From Bacteroidales bacterium (GTDB taxonomy: Bacteria; Bacteroidota; Bacteroidia; Bacteroidales; P3): DNA of 64,000 nucleotides. The stretch spans positions 124,001 through 188,000 of the forward strand of contig JAFURZ010000013.1 in NCBI GenBank assembly GCA_017480785.1. The letters are read 5' to 3'. Positions 37,682 through 46,275 of the stretch are shown piece by piece. Position 1 is the first letter of the stretch. Each line of letters starts with the position of its first letter. The notes under the pieces were generated by a model that had not been told where the DNA came from, made no database searches, and saw only the letters and a program-made list of their open reading frames with translations. The position numbers and the translations under genes were made by a program.

Positions 37682-38321
37682 CTATACTAAATATTTCTTT
37701 CTCTCAAGCTTGAGATAATTATGATAAGAATTTCTTAGTCGTAACTTCAATACCAAATTCAAGTTCTTAATCCATGGATGCAAATTTGCATCTGCCATAT
37801 ATTTTGTATTGTTTTGAGGATGAAAACCTAATGAGTAATGAAGATAAAGTGATTCTTTCCGCTTAAGCATTATGGCGGATTCACCGTACTTTAGACCTTT
37901 TGCAGCAAGTTGCGAAAATGCATATAAAATACACAACCTGCCATACCCACGGTTTTGTGAAGCTTTGGTAACTCCTATTCGGAAATCGCCACCTATTTTA
38001 GGATTATTTTTATATTGACCTATCGAAACTGTAGCTACCCCACCCAACTTGCTGAAATACAAATGTTTGAGTATTGACATAATAAGGATGATTACATAGA
38101 AGATCTCTTGCCGTTTCCGTTGTAAAATGGCAGTCATCATAAGAAGTGTGAATTAATGACTTCCACAATTCAATATCAGAATCGTTGTTGTAATCCAGTT
38201 CTTTTACAATCAAGTCATATTTGTCTTGCAAGATACGGTTATCTAATTCAAAAGCTTTCAATGATGCTTGCAGAAAGACCGTTCCATTAAATACTTTATC
38301 AATTAACTCCTTGGCTTTCAT
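37682..38321 (-). pseudogene. GNAT acetyltransferase interrupted by a frameshift
   Basis: Two overlapping frames encode the halves of one protein. The first (38321 down to about 38045) reads MKAKELIDKVFNGTVF to TQTFVFQQVG. The second (to 37682) continues as GGVATVSIGQYKNNP and holds the acetyl-CoA motif VTKASQNRGYGRLCI. Removing one G from a GGG at about 38041-38045 would join them as QQVGGVATV. The result would be a 200-residue N-acyltransferase. It is either a recent pseudogene or a sequencing error in a short homopolymer. Confidence 0.7.
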
Positions 38322-38330
38322 ATCCTCATA

Positions 38331-39569
38331 TTAAATACAATGAATCACAATATTTTCACCTTTATTATTTCTGACCTTTAAAGTCGAATAAACGTTATCA
38401 ATAATCAGATTAAGTTCATTTATGTCTTTTGCTACAATATGCAATCTCGCGAAGATTGATGCCGTAGTACCCTGTTTGCCGATTTCATCACCCTCCTTGT
38501 AGGTCTGCAAAGCATCTATCACTTGTGGTAAACTTGCAACCTCTTCCCAGCCCTCTATCCTGGCTATCTTGTCCGTTTCGCAAATTATGCTCAACTGGCC
38601 GCACACATTCTTGAAACGAGGCGTTGTTATCTCTGACAGCCTCTCCTTCGACATTTCTCCAGTCACTGCAAATCTCACCAATTCCTCAACCGCACTTTCA
38701 CAATTCTGATTCTTCGTGAATATGTAGTGACGGCCTCCGCTGAGACGATACCCCATTTCATAGAAATAGAAATCGTCTCCGTCCGTAAATGCCTGCATGA
38801 ACAAAACCCCGTTCTTCAACCCTTCGCCCTCAAACATCCTTTTCACCCGCTTGTCAACATCGTTCAGATAGGCTTCTGTGTATTTTGATGGATAGACCAA
38901 TTTTGATGTAATTGAACCTTCGTTTTGTGTTTTATAAATGTAGCGATCACATATTGCCGTCAACAGCACTTCGCCATCCTGTATTTTGTACTCAAAAGAT
39001 ACATCGTCACACTCCATATACTGTTCTATGACAACCACCTTCTTTTCCGAGAAGCCTAGACTATACTTTAGTTTCTCATCAAAATCATCTGGATTGTCGC
39101 AGATGCCAATACCTCGGCTTCCGCTGTTATCAACAGGTTTGATAATGACCTTGTGGTTCTTGCTTATGATCGACTTGTCAAAATCCTCAACAGCATATTC
39201 TGGAACTACCGGCACGTTATACTTCCTGCATTTCTCCTTGAATGCCTTTTTGTCCAACGACCATTCAAACTGTTCCTTTGTAGCATAACATGGAAGCCCT
39301 GTCAACTCACACAAACGTTGATACGGTAAAAGATATGAATCAGAAAAACCTGTCAAAATACCATCAATGTGTTTTTCTTTTATTCTCCTTACCAATTCAT
39401 CATAATCAGTTGTACTCACAGTCCAATACTCATCACAAATGAGTTTAGCCGGTGATCTATCCGTATCATACCAATCAGTTACTATTGTGTAAACGCCAAG
39501 CGATTTTGCTCCTTCAACAATATCACAAGAAAGACGGTTGCCTCCAAGAATCAATAATTTCTGTTTCAT
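38331..39569 (-). CDS. ATP-grasp ligase (first of two paralogues)
   Basis: The 412-residue protein has an N-terminal pre-ATP-grasp domain (KLLILGGNRLSCDIVEGA), the ATP-binding loop IIKPVDNSGSRGIGI near residue 140, and FYFYEMGYRLSGGRHY with the magnesium-binding acidic residue. ATP-grasp enzymes form carboxylate-amine bonds through an acyl phosphate. It is about 25-30% similar by eye to the next gene, including the shared TIVTDWY and SPAKL phrases. It could ligate an amino acid or opine to an amino sugar; the substrates are unknown. Confidence 0.85.
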   Translation of the reverse strand: MKQKLLILGGNRLSCDIVEGAKSLGVYTIVTDWYDTDRSPAKLICDEYWTVSTTDYDELVRRIKEKHIDGILTGFSDSYLLPYQRLCELTGLPCYATKEQFEWSLDKKAFKEKCRKYNVPVVPEYAVEDFDKSIISKNHKVIIKPVDNSGSRGIGICDNPDDFDEKLKYSLGFSEKKVVVIEQYMECDDVSFEYKIQDGEVLLTAICDRYIYKTQNEGSITSKLVYPSKYTEAYLNDVDKRVKRMFEGEGLKNGVLFMQAFTDGDDFYFYEMGYRLSGGRHYIFTKNQNCESAVEELVRFAVTGEMSKERLSEITTPRFKNVCGQLSIICETDKIARIEGWEEVASLPQVIDALQTYKEGDEIGKQGTTASIFARLHIVAKDINELNLIIDNVYSTLKVRNNKGENIVIHCI

Positions 39570-39642
39570 ACGCCCTTTCTTTAAGCCGCAAAGGCGTATG
39601 AATAATGTCCCGAATTATGCCAATTACGACACAAAACTCTGA

Positions 39643-40938
39643 TTACATGATATTTACCCCCCCCAATAGGGTTTCTGCGTAATTCAATGAAAGGATTAGA
39701 TTTTCTCCCTTCTTATTGGTAATACGCAGGGTATTGTATATCTTCTGTATTGCCTTGAGCAATTCCACTTTTGATGTTGCCGCCAATGAGAACTTGAAGC
39801 CAATCTGCTGCACGGTTCCAGCAAGGCGAACAGTGTCACCCTCATAAATCATTTGTTGGGAAGCATAGACCTCAGGCATGCCCTTTACAATATCTACATT
39901 CTCTATCTTTGCCACCGTGTCAGGCTTAATAAGAATGTTCAGAGAGCAATAAGCATTCTTGAATGATGCATTGTCGCACTCGGAGGCATCCCAACCTTCA
40001 AATTTACCTGTAAGAGAGAAGCGGATAAGCATAGCCAGCAAATCCATACCGTTCTCTTTTAGCACAAAATTATGGTGACGCATTCCGCCAAGGCGGAACT
40101 GCATCTCAAATACAAAGATGTCGTTGTCCTTGACCACAGCCTCAATACCAATCACACCATTCTGCAGACCAAGATCTGTCACAAACGACTGTACCTTAGG
40201 AAGCATTATTCTCTTGCAAAGCTCCACATATTTCGAAGGCAGAAAATAACCCATCGGAAGTTTGGGGAGATTGTTCTCGAAGTTGCCATACACAGGCTTG
40301 TCAGACATAGTTGCCAATGTTACATGACCGTTCTGTACTGTGTAGAACATTACCGTGTAGTCACCTTGTACATACTCTTCAATCATCACATTCTTCGACT
40401 CAGAAAACTCCAGTGACTCTTGGTACTTCACTTTCAGTTCTTCCTTGTTCAGACAGACGTAGATACCGCGCTGCCCGCTGTTATCCACCGGCTTGGTCAG
40501 AACCGGAAACGTAACATCAAGGTTATCAATGCCTTCAATAGAAGTAATCTCATAACGCTTGGACACACTGATACCGTGGTCTATACACAACTGCTTGGAT
40601 AGGTCTTTGTTACTGATAGTCTCAATCTGATGCATATTTGCCAGACAAGGAACTCCGGCCTTCTCACAAAGATTTACATAAAACGGCAGGTATGAATCAG
40701 TATAGTTGGTAAAAACACCATCTATACCGTTCTCTTTTACCTTCTTCGCTAAACCGTCAATATCTGCCACAGAGTCCATCCAATACTCATCAGCCAGTTT
40801 CTTGGCAGGTGACTTTTCCGGCTCATACCAGTCCGTCACAATTGTGTAAACACCCAGTTCCTTTGCCTTGGATACTACATCCGACATAAGAGCCGGACCG
40901 CCCAGGATAAGAAGTTTCTTTCTCTCTAATGATTCCAT
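39643..40938 (-). CDS. ATP-grasp ligase (second paralogue)
   Basis: This 431-residue protein is a paralogue of its neighbour with the same order of elements: LLILGGPALMSDVVSKAKELG, TIVTDWYEPEKSPAKKLADE, then LTKPVDNSGQRGIYVC and FVFEMQFRLGGMRHHNF. The tandem pair suggests two successive ligations or acceptor specificities. An 8-base G tract (plus strand 39657-39664) ends the coding sequence, so slippage would alter only the last few residues. It lies 21 bases after the sugar transferase. Confidence 0.85.
   Translation of the reverse strand: MESLERKKLLILGGPALMSDVVSKAKELGVYTIVTDWYEPEKSPAKKLADEYWMDSVADIDGLAKKVKENGIDGVFTNYTDSYLPFYVNLCEKAGVPCLANMHQIETISNKDLSKQLCIDHGISVSKRYEITSIEGIDNLDVTFPVLTKPVDNSGQRGIYVCLNKEELKVKYQESLEFSESKNVMIEEYVQGDYTVMFYTVQNGHVTLATMSDKPVYGNFENNLPKLPMGYFLPSKYVELCKRIMLPKVQSFVTDLGLQNGVIGIEAVVKDNDIFVFEMQFRLGGMRHHNFVLKENGMDLLAMLIRFSLTGKFEGWDASECDNASFKNAYCSLNILIKPDTVAKIENVDIVKGMPEVYASQQMIYEGDTVRLAGTVQQIGFKFSLAATSKVELLKAIQKIYNTLRITNKKGENLILSLNYAETLLGGVNIM
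39657..39664. repeat. Eight-C homopolymer in the ATP-grasp 3' end
   Basis: An uninterrupted C8 tract (G8 in the coding strand) lies five codons before the stop of the ATP-grasp gene. One base fewer would give an immediate stop; one more would extend the protein. Confidence 0.8.
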
Positions 40939-40959
40939 ATTTAAAAAATATAAATAATT

Positions 40960-41619
40960 CTACTTGATTCCTTGCGCAGCACGTTGTTCACGTATTTCTC
41001 GCATACGCTGACTCATATTGAGGTCATCGATATCTTTCATGTCACCTGCTCCTTCTCCAATATCTGAACGCTTGAGGACGTTAACAATTGTCATCCACAC
41101 AATCTTGATGTCGAGCCATAAGGAGCAGTGGTCAACATACCATACATCATATTCAAACTTCTTGCTCAGTTTCAAATGATTCCTTCCATGCACCTGCGCC
41201 CAGCCAGTGATGCCCGGACGGACGTCCATTCTTCTTTTCTGGAAGTCATCAAAGACCCAAAGATACTCGGGTAATAGTGGACGTGGGCCGATCAAAGCCA
41301 TATCCCCCTTAAGGATATTGACAAGCTGCGGCAGTTCATCTACACTGGTACTGCGGACAAATCGCCCGACTTTTGTCAGTCTTTGAGCATCCGGCAGCAG
41401 CTTCCCGTATTCATCCCGTTCATCAGTCATCGTCTTGAACTTAATAACACGGAATATCTTTCCATCCTTGCCCGGTCTGTCCTGCGTAAAGAACGCGCCA
41501 GCCCCTTTGTTGGCAAAGTGAAGCCAGATAGCCACGATAGCTAGGATCCACCAAATCAGCAGCAGAGCCACCAATGCAATCAAGAAATCGAAAAAACGCT
41601 TAAAGAAATGTTTATACAT
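40960..41619 (-). CDS. Initiating sugar-phosphate transferase, WcfS/PglC-like
   Basis: This 219-residue polyprenyl-phosphate sugar-1-phosphate transferase loads the first sugar of the repeat unit onto undecaprenyl phosphate. It has one N-terminal membrane helix (FLIALVALLLIWWILAIV) and the PglC/WcfS-type catalytic core: QDRPGKDGKIFRVIKFKTM, then STSVDELPQLVNILKGDMALIGPRP. It lacks the extra membrane domain of WbaP-type enzymes. ATG 41619 is the proper start; the frame is open to a TTG at 41628. Confidence 0.9.
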   Translation of the reverse strand: MYKHFFKRFFDFLIALVALLLIWWILAIVAIWLHFANKGAGAFFTQDRPGKDGKIFRVIKFKTMTDERDEYGKLLPDAQRLTKVGRFVRSTSVDELPQLVNILKGDMALIGPRPLLPEYLWVFDDFQKRRMDVRPGITGWAQVHGRNHLKLSKKFEYDVWYVDHCSLWLDIKIVWMTIVNVLKRSDIGEGAGDMKDIDDLNMSQRMREIREQRAAQGIK

Positions 41620-41631
41620 ATTATTCAACCT

Positions 41632-41653
41632 TAACGATAACGCTAACGATAAC
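41632..41653. repeat. TAACGATAAC repeat at the 3' side of the four-helix gene
   Basis: Two direct copies of TAACGATAAC (41632-41641 and 41644-41653) include the stop codon of the four-helix-bundle gene. Inverted copies flank its start at 42051-42076. Confidence 0.7.
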
Positions 41654-42047
41654 TGTTGCGTACCGAATTAATTAAACCATTTAACTGTTTCTCAATATCA
41701 TGTAGCTCGCTCAACAACGCCTCATAAGTTACACCCCCGTTATCTTCATCGTTAGCGTTCTTTATGTAACCAATGTTCTTAGCGATCAAGATTTGGGTCT
41801 CAACTTCAAATGCAGACCCTAAAGCCATATCAAGAAAGTGAGCAAACTCTGTATCTGATGGCTTGGCAGCCCCTTCCGCAATATTGCTGGATATGCTCAC
41901 CACCGCCCTTTGCAACTGGTCGCATAGTCCTTTCTTCTCAAACCACGGCATTTCTGCTGTCACCTTATACACCTCCGACGCAAACGCCACAGCATCCTGC
42001 CACACCTTATATTCCCTAAAATTCCTTGCCTTCTTAATTTCTCCCAT
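41643..42047 (-). CDS. Four-helix-bundle protein (S23/IVS family)
   Basis: The 134-residue protein matches the S23 family, first known from 23S rRNA intervening sequences and widespread in Bacteroidota. Typical features are FREYKVWQDAVAFASEVYKVTA, the VVSISSNIAEGAAKPS stretch and the LSELHDIEKQLNGLINS final helix. Function is unknown. The gene is bracketed by inverted TAACGATAAC repeats that overlap its stop, which suggests it travels as a small cassette. It is unrelated to polysaccharide synthesis. Confidence 0.9.
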   Translation of the reverse strand: MGEIKKARNFREYKVWQDAVAFASEVYKVTAEMPWFEKKGLCDQLQRAVVSISSNIAEGAAKPSDTEFAHFLDMALGSAFEVETQILIAKNIGYIKNANDEDNGGVTYEALLSELHDIEKQLNGLINSVRNSYR

Positions 42048-42050
42048 AAT

Positions 42051-42076
42051 TATCGTTAACGTTATCGTTATCGTTT
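42051..42076. repeat. Inverted GTTATCGTTA repeat at the 5' side of the four-helix gene
   Basis: GTTATCG-type units (reverse complement of TAACGATAAC) recur about three times immediately upstream of the four-helix-bundle start codon, forming the partner of 41632-41653. Confidence 0.7.
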
Positions 42077-42620
42077 ATACATAGTCTTCACCTGCAAGAA
42101 TACTCACAACCTGCTCTTCCTGTGCCAAATACCCTTCACTTCTGAGGTACATGAGCAATTCTTTCAATGCGGCCACTTCACCCACATCTTCCAATTTCCC
42201 GAACAATGCTTTAAACCGGCTGTCCTTGTCAGAACCGACCTTTTTGGTTTGCTTTTTTAACGCATCCAGTGTGTCGGGCAAGCCGTATGTGCTCAGTGAT
42301 ACACCTGCCTTGTGGGCCTCGTCAAGGATGAAGTCTTCTACGGCCTTGTGGATAGTAATGATGTAATGGGGCCGAATATCGCTCTTGTAAACACACAGAT
42401 GCTGCAGACCTGCCACTTTACGGAGCTTTGCCAAATAACCGGGGGTGACCTTGTCTGCATCAATCACACCTATGGCAAACCTGTCAGCCAACCGTTTTTC
42501 CATCACCCCTGTCACCCGCGTACATCCTTTCTGATGGTTTACGCCAATGCCGCCAAGCAGGCAGGAAATAAGATTAGTATCCACATAACACTCGGGTATA
42601 ACGCACAAATCTTTCTTCAT
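42075..42620 (-). CDS. Toprim-like protein paired with AAA ATPase
   Basis: The 181-residue protein has a Toprim-like arrangement: an early strand with glutamate (CVIPECYVDTNL, E10) and a later strand FAIGVIDADK with D54 and D56. In OLD nucleases, PARIS AriB and similar defence proteins this E...DxD set binds metal for cleavage. The ATG overlaps the stop of the AAA ATPase gene by one base (TGATG), so the two are translated as a pair. The exact family (for example DUF4435 or DUF4276) was not determined. A defence role is inference. Confidence 0.65.
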   Translation of the reverse strand: MKKDLCVIPECYVDTNLISCLLGGIGVNHQKGCTRVTGVMEKRLADRFAIGVIDADKVTPGYLAKLRKVAGLQHLCVYKSDIRPHYIITIHKAVEDFILDEAHKAGVSLSTYGLPDTLDALKKQTKKVGSDKDSRFKALFGKLEDVGEVAALKELLMYLRSEGYLAQEEQVVSILAGEDYV

Positions 42621-43792
42621 CACCCGACAAAAGTTTCATAATTAAAGAACACGTCAACACCGTAGTCGTACATCTGCTGCAAGTCATCGTCACTCGCAGC
42701 CCTGATAACAGACATCCCCTTATCATCCACTGGTGCCGCAATAAAAAGTTTGTAGTCACGCTCAGGCCGCTCTAAGAAACAGTTGACCACATAGGGACTG
42801 TGTGTAGCAAGGAACAAGGAGTTCCTGCGGAATCGGTCTGTTGACATTTCAATCAGCCACTCTATAAGCTGTACCTGTGTGGGCGGAAAGAGGTTGTTTT
42901 CGGGTTCCTCAAGGAATATGTCGCTCCGCTTGGTATTGACAAAATTCCTGTAAGTTTGGGCGAGTTTTTGCATTTCTGCGCTTCCCACCACAGTTTTTCG
43001 CTTATCTCCATACTCCACAACATACTGCAACTGCGCAATCGACTCTATTACTTCTTTGTCCAGATTGCCTTGAACAAGTTTATCTATCAGCAAATGAAGA
43101 AGCCGCTCATTTTCCGCCTTGGAGGCATAACTGCTCTTTCGGTTTGTGTAATATTGACCGGAACGCAGATAACTAAGGTGAACATATAGCGGAACCAGCG
43201 ACTGAAATCCGCTGGAGGTTTCTGAAAGAAGTAAGTTTTTTCCATTCTTCAGCCTCACGACATCCGAGTCGTTTTCTTTTTTATACGAGTACTGCACCCC
43301 CGTCGAAAGGATGTCAAGACCTTTCCTGCGTGATTTTCTGGCCTCGTCCCATCCGGAGAAATACTCAAGCAGAGAATCATTCACGTCCACTTTTGTCCAA
43401 TTTGAAATGGTTGCGATAAGATTCCTTTCCGACGGGATATAGGAAATCCTGGACCGATGATAGTTCCAGCGGTCTTTTTTCCACTCTGTCGACATTGTCT
43501 GCGACTTGTATTCTATGACCATCAGCGTGGTTTCATACCTAATATAAGTATCCTTCTGGTCATAGTCATACAGGCCATAGTACTCAATGAAATGTGTCTT
43601 GTAGGCATTCTTTGTCACGCCCACTGGGTCTTGCGTCAATTCGATACGCTTCTCCAGCCACGAGAAAAAAGCGGCAATCTTCAAAACACAGCTCTTCCCT
43701 ATGCTTTGCGGCCCCACAAGAACATTCATCCTTGCCATTTCGATTTCAGCCTCCCGTATTGGACCGAATTTCCGTATGGTAATCTTTTTCAT
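42620..43792 (-). CDS. ABC-like AAA ATPase, OLD/PARIS type
   Basis: The 390-residue protein has a full ABC-type ATPase set: Walker A GPQSIGKS at residues 27-34, signature-like SETSSGFQS at 190-198, Walker B IFLEEPENN at 292-300 and the H-loop histidine 331 in FLATHSPYV. This is the AAA_15/AAA_21 architecture of OLD-family, PARIS AriA and related immune ATPases. Its partner is the downstream Toprim-like gene. The pair is dropped into the capsule operon between glycan genes and has its own 128-bp upstream gap. Confidence 0.8.
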   Translation of the reverse strand: MKKITIRKFGPIREAEIEMARMNVLVGPQSIGKSCVLKIAAFFSWLEKRIELTQDPVGVTKNAYKTHFIEYYGLYDYDQKDTYIRYETTLMVIEYKSQTMSTEWKKDRWNYHRSRISYIPSERNLIATISNWTKVDVNDSLLEYFSGWDEARKSRRKGLDILSTGVQYSYKKENDSDVVRLKNGKNLLLSETSSGFQSLVPLYVHLSYLRSGQYYTNRKSSYASKAENERLLHLLIDKLVQGNLDKEVIESIAQLQYVVEYGDKRKTVVGSAEMQKLAQTYRNFVNTKRSDIFLEEPENNLFPPTQVQLIEWLIEMSTDRFRRNSLFLATHSPYVVNCFLERPERDYKLFIAAPVDDKGMSVIRAASDDDLQQMYDYGVDVFFNYETFVG

Positions 43793-43920
43793 TGTGTATG
43801 ATAACTAAAACTCTTAACCCATTTTGACTAGTGCAGAAATAACGATTCTCAACCCAAAAACTGCAAACAATAACGATTATTACGCGACCTTAAAACACCA
43901 ACCTGTGTTATCTGTTTGAC

Positions 43921-45015
43921 TTACTCAGTCTTGAACAAAAAACCCGTTGCATACCACCACAACTGTTTCCACACACTGGTTTGGTATATCTCTTCATACT
44001 TCCAGCGATACTTCCAAAGGTTTCGTACGATGTGCCACCGGTTCTTCCACCCACCTTCACCACTGCTGAACACATAGTCTTGGTCGTACAGCGTGGAATG
44101 AAGCACTTTCTCCGTATATGGACTTGTAGTAGTTATCTGTGTTTTCTGTAATATCTGTGTGACATCAACACCCAAATAGCGCACCACCACATCCGTCATC
44201 ACATCGGCAAACCGCCGCATATGGAAACGGTCGCAGAGGCGGTAAAACTCCCCCCAATCCACCTTGTCGGCATCGTGGTGCAGGAACATCGCCCAGTCCA
44301 GCACTTGCTTCATTTTCAGCCCCTCCTCCAGAAAATGGGTCATGGCGTGGTAGGTCAGGAAGAGTGCGTTGAACATCGGTGGTGGCAGAAGTGCTCCTCC
44401 CAGCGATTCGCCAATTTCAACGGCACTACCCGAGAGCGCATCCACCAGCACTTGATTAAGAGCCTTGCTCCTTTTCCCATCACGCGTATGCACAAAGTAC
44501 TGGTGGTTCTCTATTATCTGCCCACCCACAGAGATCTGCGAATGCTTGTACCAACCCTCGTCCACCTTGTCGGCAAACGCCTTGGCCATTTCATTGCCCT
44601 TGGCGTAATCCTCGAAAAGGTAACAGTCGATATCCCCCGGACTGCGGTGCTTAGGATTGGGGTAGTACGTCCCCATTGCCTGGCCCTTCATCACCATCAT
44701 CCGGATGCCGGCCTTGGCCCATTCCCGTTGCACCGAGTCAATCACCAATAGCTGCTGCATATTGCCAGCCTCGTAGTTCTGCAACACTTCGCCAATCCAC
44801 TGCAACCGCAACTGCTTGGGCAAAACGTATGACTTTTGCGGCATCTGGTCTATCCCATCCAGCACAATACCCAGCACACCTTGAAAGCATGCTGTCTCCT
44901 TCAACTCCTCCCATTGCTGCTCACTAAACGTCAGCAGCGCAGAGATGTCTTCCTTCTCGACGGTGCCGGTGCCAAGCCCCAGCCGGAGTAACGTGAAAAG
45001 CTCTCTCTCTATCAA
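43921..45015 (-). CDS. Nucleotidyltransferase-fold protein (PF14907-like)
   Basis: The 364-residue protein resembles the uncharacterised nucleotidyltransferase family NTP_transf_5. The signature is IRMMVMKGQAMGTYYPNPKHRSPGDIDCYLF near residue 110, combining the helix-turn strand with a DxD-type metal site (DIDCY). The family is frequent in exopolysaccharide loci, but the reaction is unknown. The start is a TTG at 45015 that overlaps the stop of the upstream glycosyltransferase; no in-frame ATG exists before the domain. Confidence 0.75.
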   Translation of the reverse strand: MIERELFTLLRLGLGTGTVEKEDISALLTFSEQQWEELKETACFQGVLGIVLDGIDQMPQKSYVLPKQLRLQWIGEVLQNYEAGNMQQLLVIDSVQREWAKAGIRMMVMKGQAMGTYYPNPKHRSPGDIDCYLFEDYAKGNEMAKAFADKVDEGWYKHSQISVGGQIIENHQYFVHTRDGKRSKALNQVLVDALSGSAVEIGESLGGALLPPPMFNALFLTYHAMTHFLEEGLKMKQVLDWAMFLHHDADKVDWGEFYRLCDRFHMRRFADVMTDVVVRYLGVDVTQILQKTQITTTSPYTEKVLHSTLYDQDYVFSSGEGGWKNRWHIVRNLWKYRWKYEEIYQTSVWKQLWWYATGFLFKTE

Positions 45016-46244
45016 CTCTCTATAAGCTCAAGCTCCCGCTGTGCGAGCACATTATAGTCGAACCGCCGTGCCACTTCGCGCACCCGCTCGCACATGGCGT
45101 CGTAGCTGGCTCGGGGCTGCTCGGCCACCTCTCGGATAGCCTCTACGAACTGTTCAGGTGTCGCCAAGTCGCACGATACTCCCAGGCGGTTGTCTTTGAT
45201 TACATTGTCGTAAGCAATATTGATATTGCAAACGATGGGTTTGCCGGCTGCCAGGTACTGGAACATCTTGCCGCTGCTCACACCCCACTTACCAAAGTCC
45301 TTGTCGTAGTTCATCACATTCACGGTGGCCTGACTCACTACCCATGCGCATTCTTCCAGCGGGATGTGTTCCTCCTTGAAGACGACGTTGTTGATGCCCT
45401 GCGTCTTCACATATTCCATCAGCTCTTGACGATAGGCTCCGTTCCCGTAGATGAAAAAGCGATAGTTTGGCATATCCTGCATCTGTGCAGCCGCATCGAT
45501 TAGAGTCTTCACATTGTTAGCCCTATTAATACTTCCCAAATACACTATCTTAACTAGCTTCGGGTCGTTCATATCCGCATCGGCACGTGGGTATGCCATC
45601 TTGTTCCTGTCGAACTCTTCCAAGTCAATACCATTGTTGATATAATGCAGGTGCGTGGGGTCAATCTTGCCACCTTGCTCCTTCATCCAACCTTGTCGCT
45701 TTAGATAATCGAAAGCCCCCAGAAAAGTAAAAATAATGTCATCTGCTGCATAATAATACCGTTTCTCTATGGCATAGGCCACCTTCATGGCGGGGTTCTT
45801 GGCCGACACCAGTCCGAAAGTAACGAAATCCTCAGGCCACAAATCCCAAGCCTCTGCAATATATTTGCATTTGAGTTTTTTAGCCAGATTAACTATCGGA
45901 TAGTCAAATGGTGGATGAATATTCTGGAGAATAACATCTGGACGCACAAACTGCTTATGACCCATTCGAATGATCTGGGCAAACTTCCAAATGGAGAACA
46001 TCCTCTTTACTCCGTTACCCTCGAAAGCAGGCACACGAACGTGTACAAAATGGAAACCATCATATTGACGAACAATAAAGTTCCCTCCTTCAAATTCACT
46101 ATCATTTATCTTGGCTGTGCGTCCCGCATTGAAGGTAATAACTTCGTGACCGGCATCCATAAAATGTCGAGCCAACTTTAGATAACGAGGATTACCTGCT
46201 GTGTCGGGTGTGCCTGCGTAGTAGTTTATTATCCAGATGCGCAT
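45012..46244 (-). CDS. WbuB-type glycosyltransferase, family 4
   Basis: The 410-residue GT-B protein opens with MRIWIINYYAGTPDTAGN, the typical WbuB/WcaI start, and has KIVYLGSINRANNVKTLIDA in the second Rossmann domain and GVSSGKMFQYLAAGKPIV with the donor-binding glutamate region. It transfers a sugar from a nucleotide donor to the growing lipid-linked repeat. Donor and linkage cannot be assigned. ATG 46244 is used; the frame extends to TTG 46247. Confidence 0.9.
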   Translation of the reverse strand: MRIWIINYYAGTPDTAGNPRYLKLARHFMDAGHEVITFNAGRTAKINDSEFEGGNFIVRQYDGFHFVHVRVPAFEGNGVKRMFSIWKFAQIIRMGHKQFVRPDVILQNIHPPFDYPIVNLAKKLKCKYIAEAWDLWPEDFVTFGLVSAKNPAMKVAYAIEKRYYYAADDIIFTFLGAFDYLKRQGWMKEQGGKIDPTHLHYINNGIDLEEFDRNKMAYPRADADMNDPKLVKIVYLGSINRANNVKTLIDAAAQMQDMPNYRFFIYGNGAYRQELMEYVKTQGINNVVFKEEHIPLEECAWVVSQATVNVMNYDKDFGKWGVSSGKMFQYLAAGKPIVCNINIAYDNVIKDNRLGVSCDLATPEQFVEAIREVAEQPRASYDAMCERVREVARRFDYNVLAQRELELIES

Positions 46245-46275
46245 CAAACTGAAAATCTAATGTTGAAAAAGAAAA

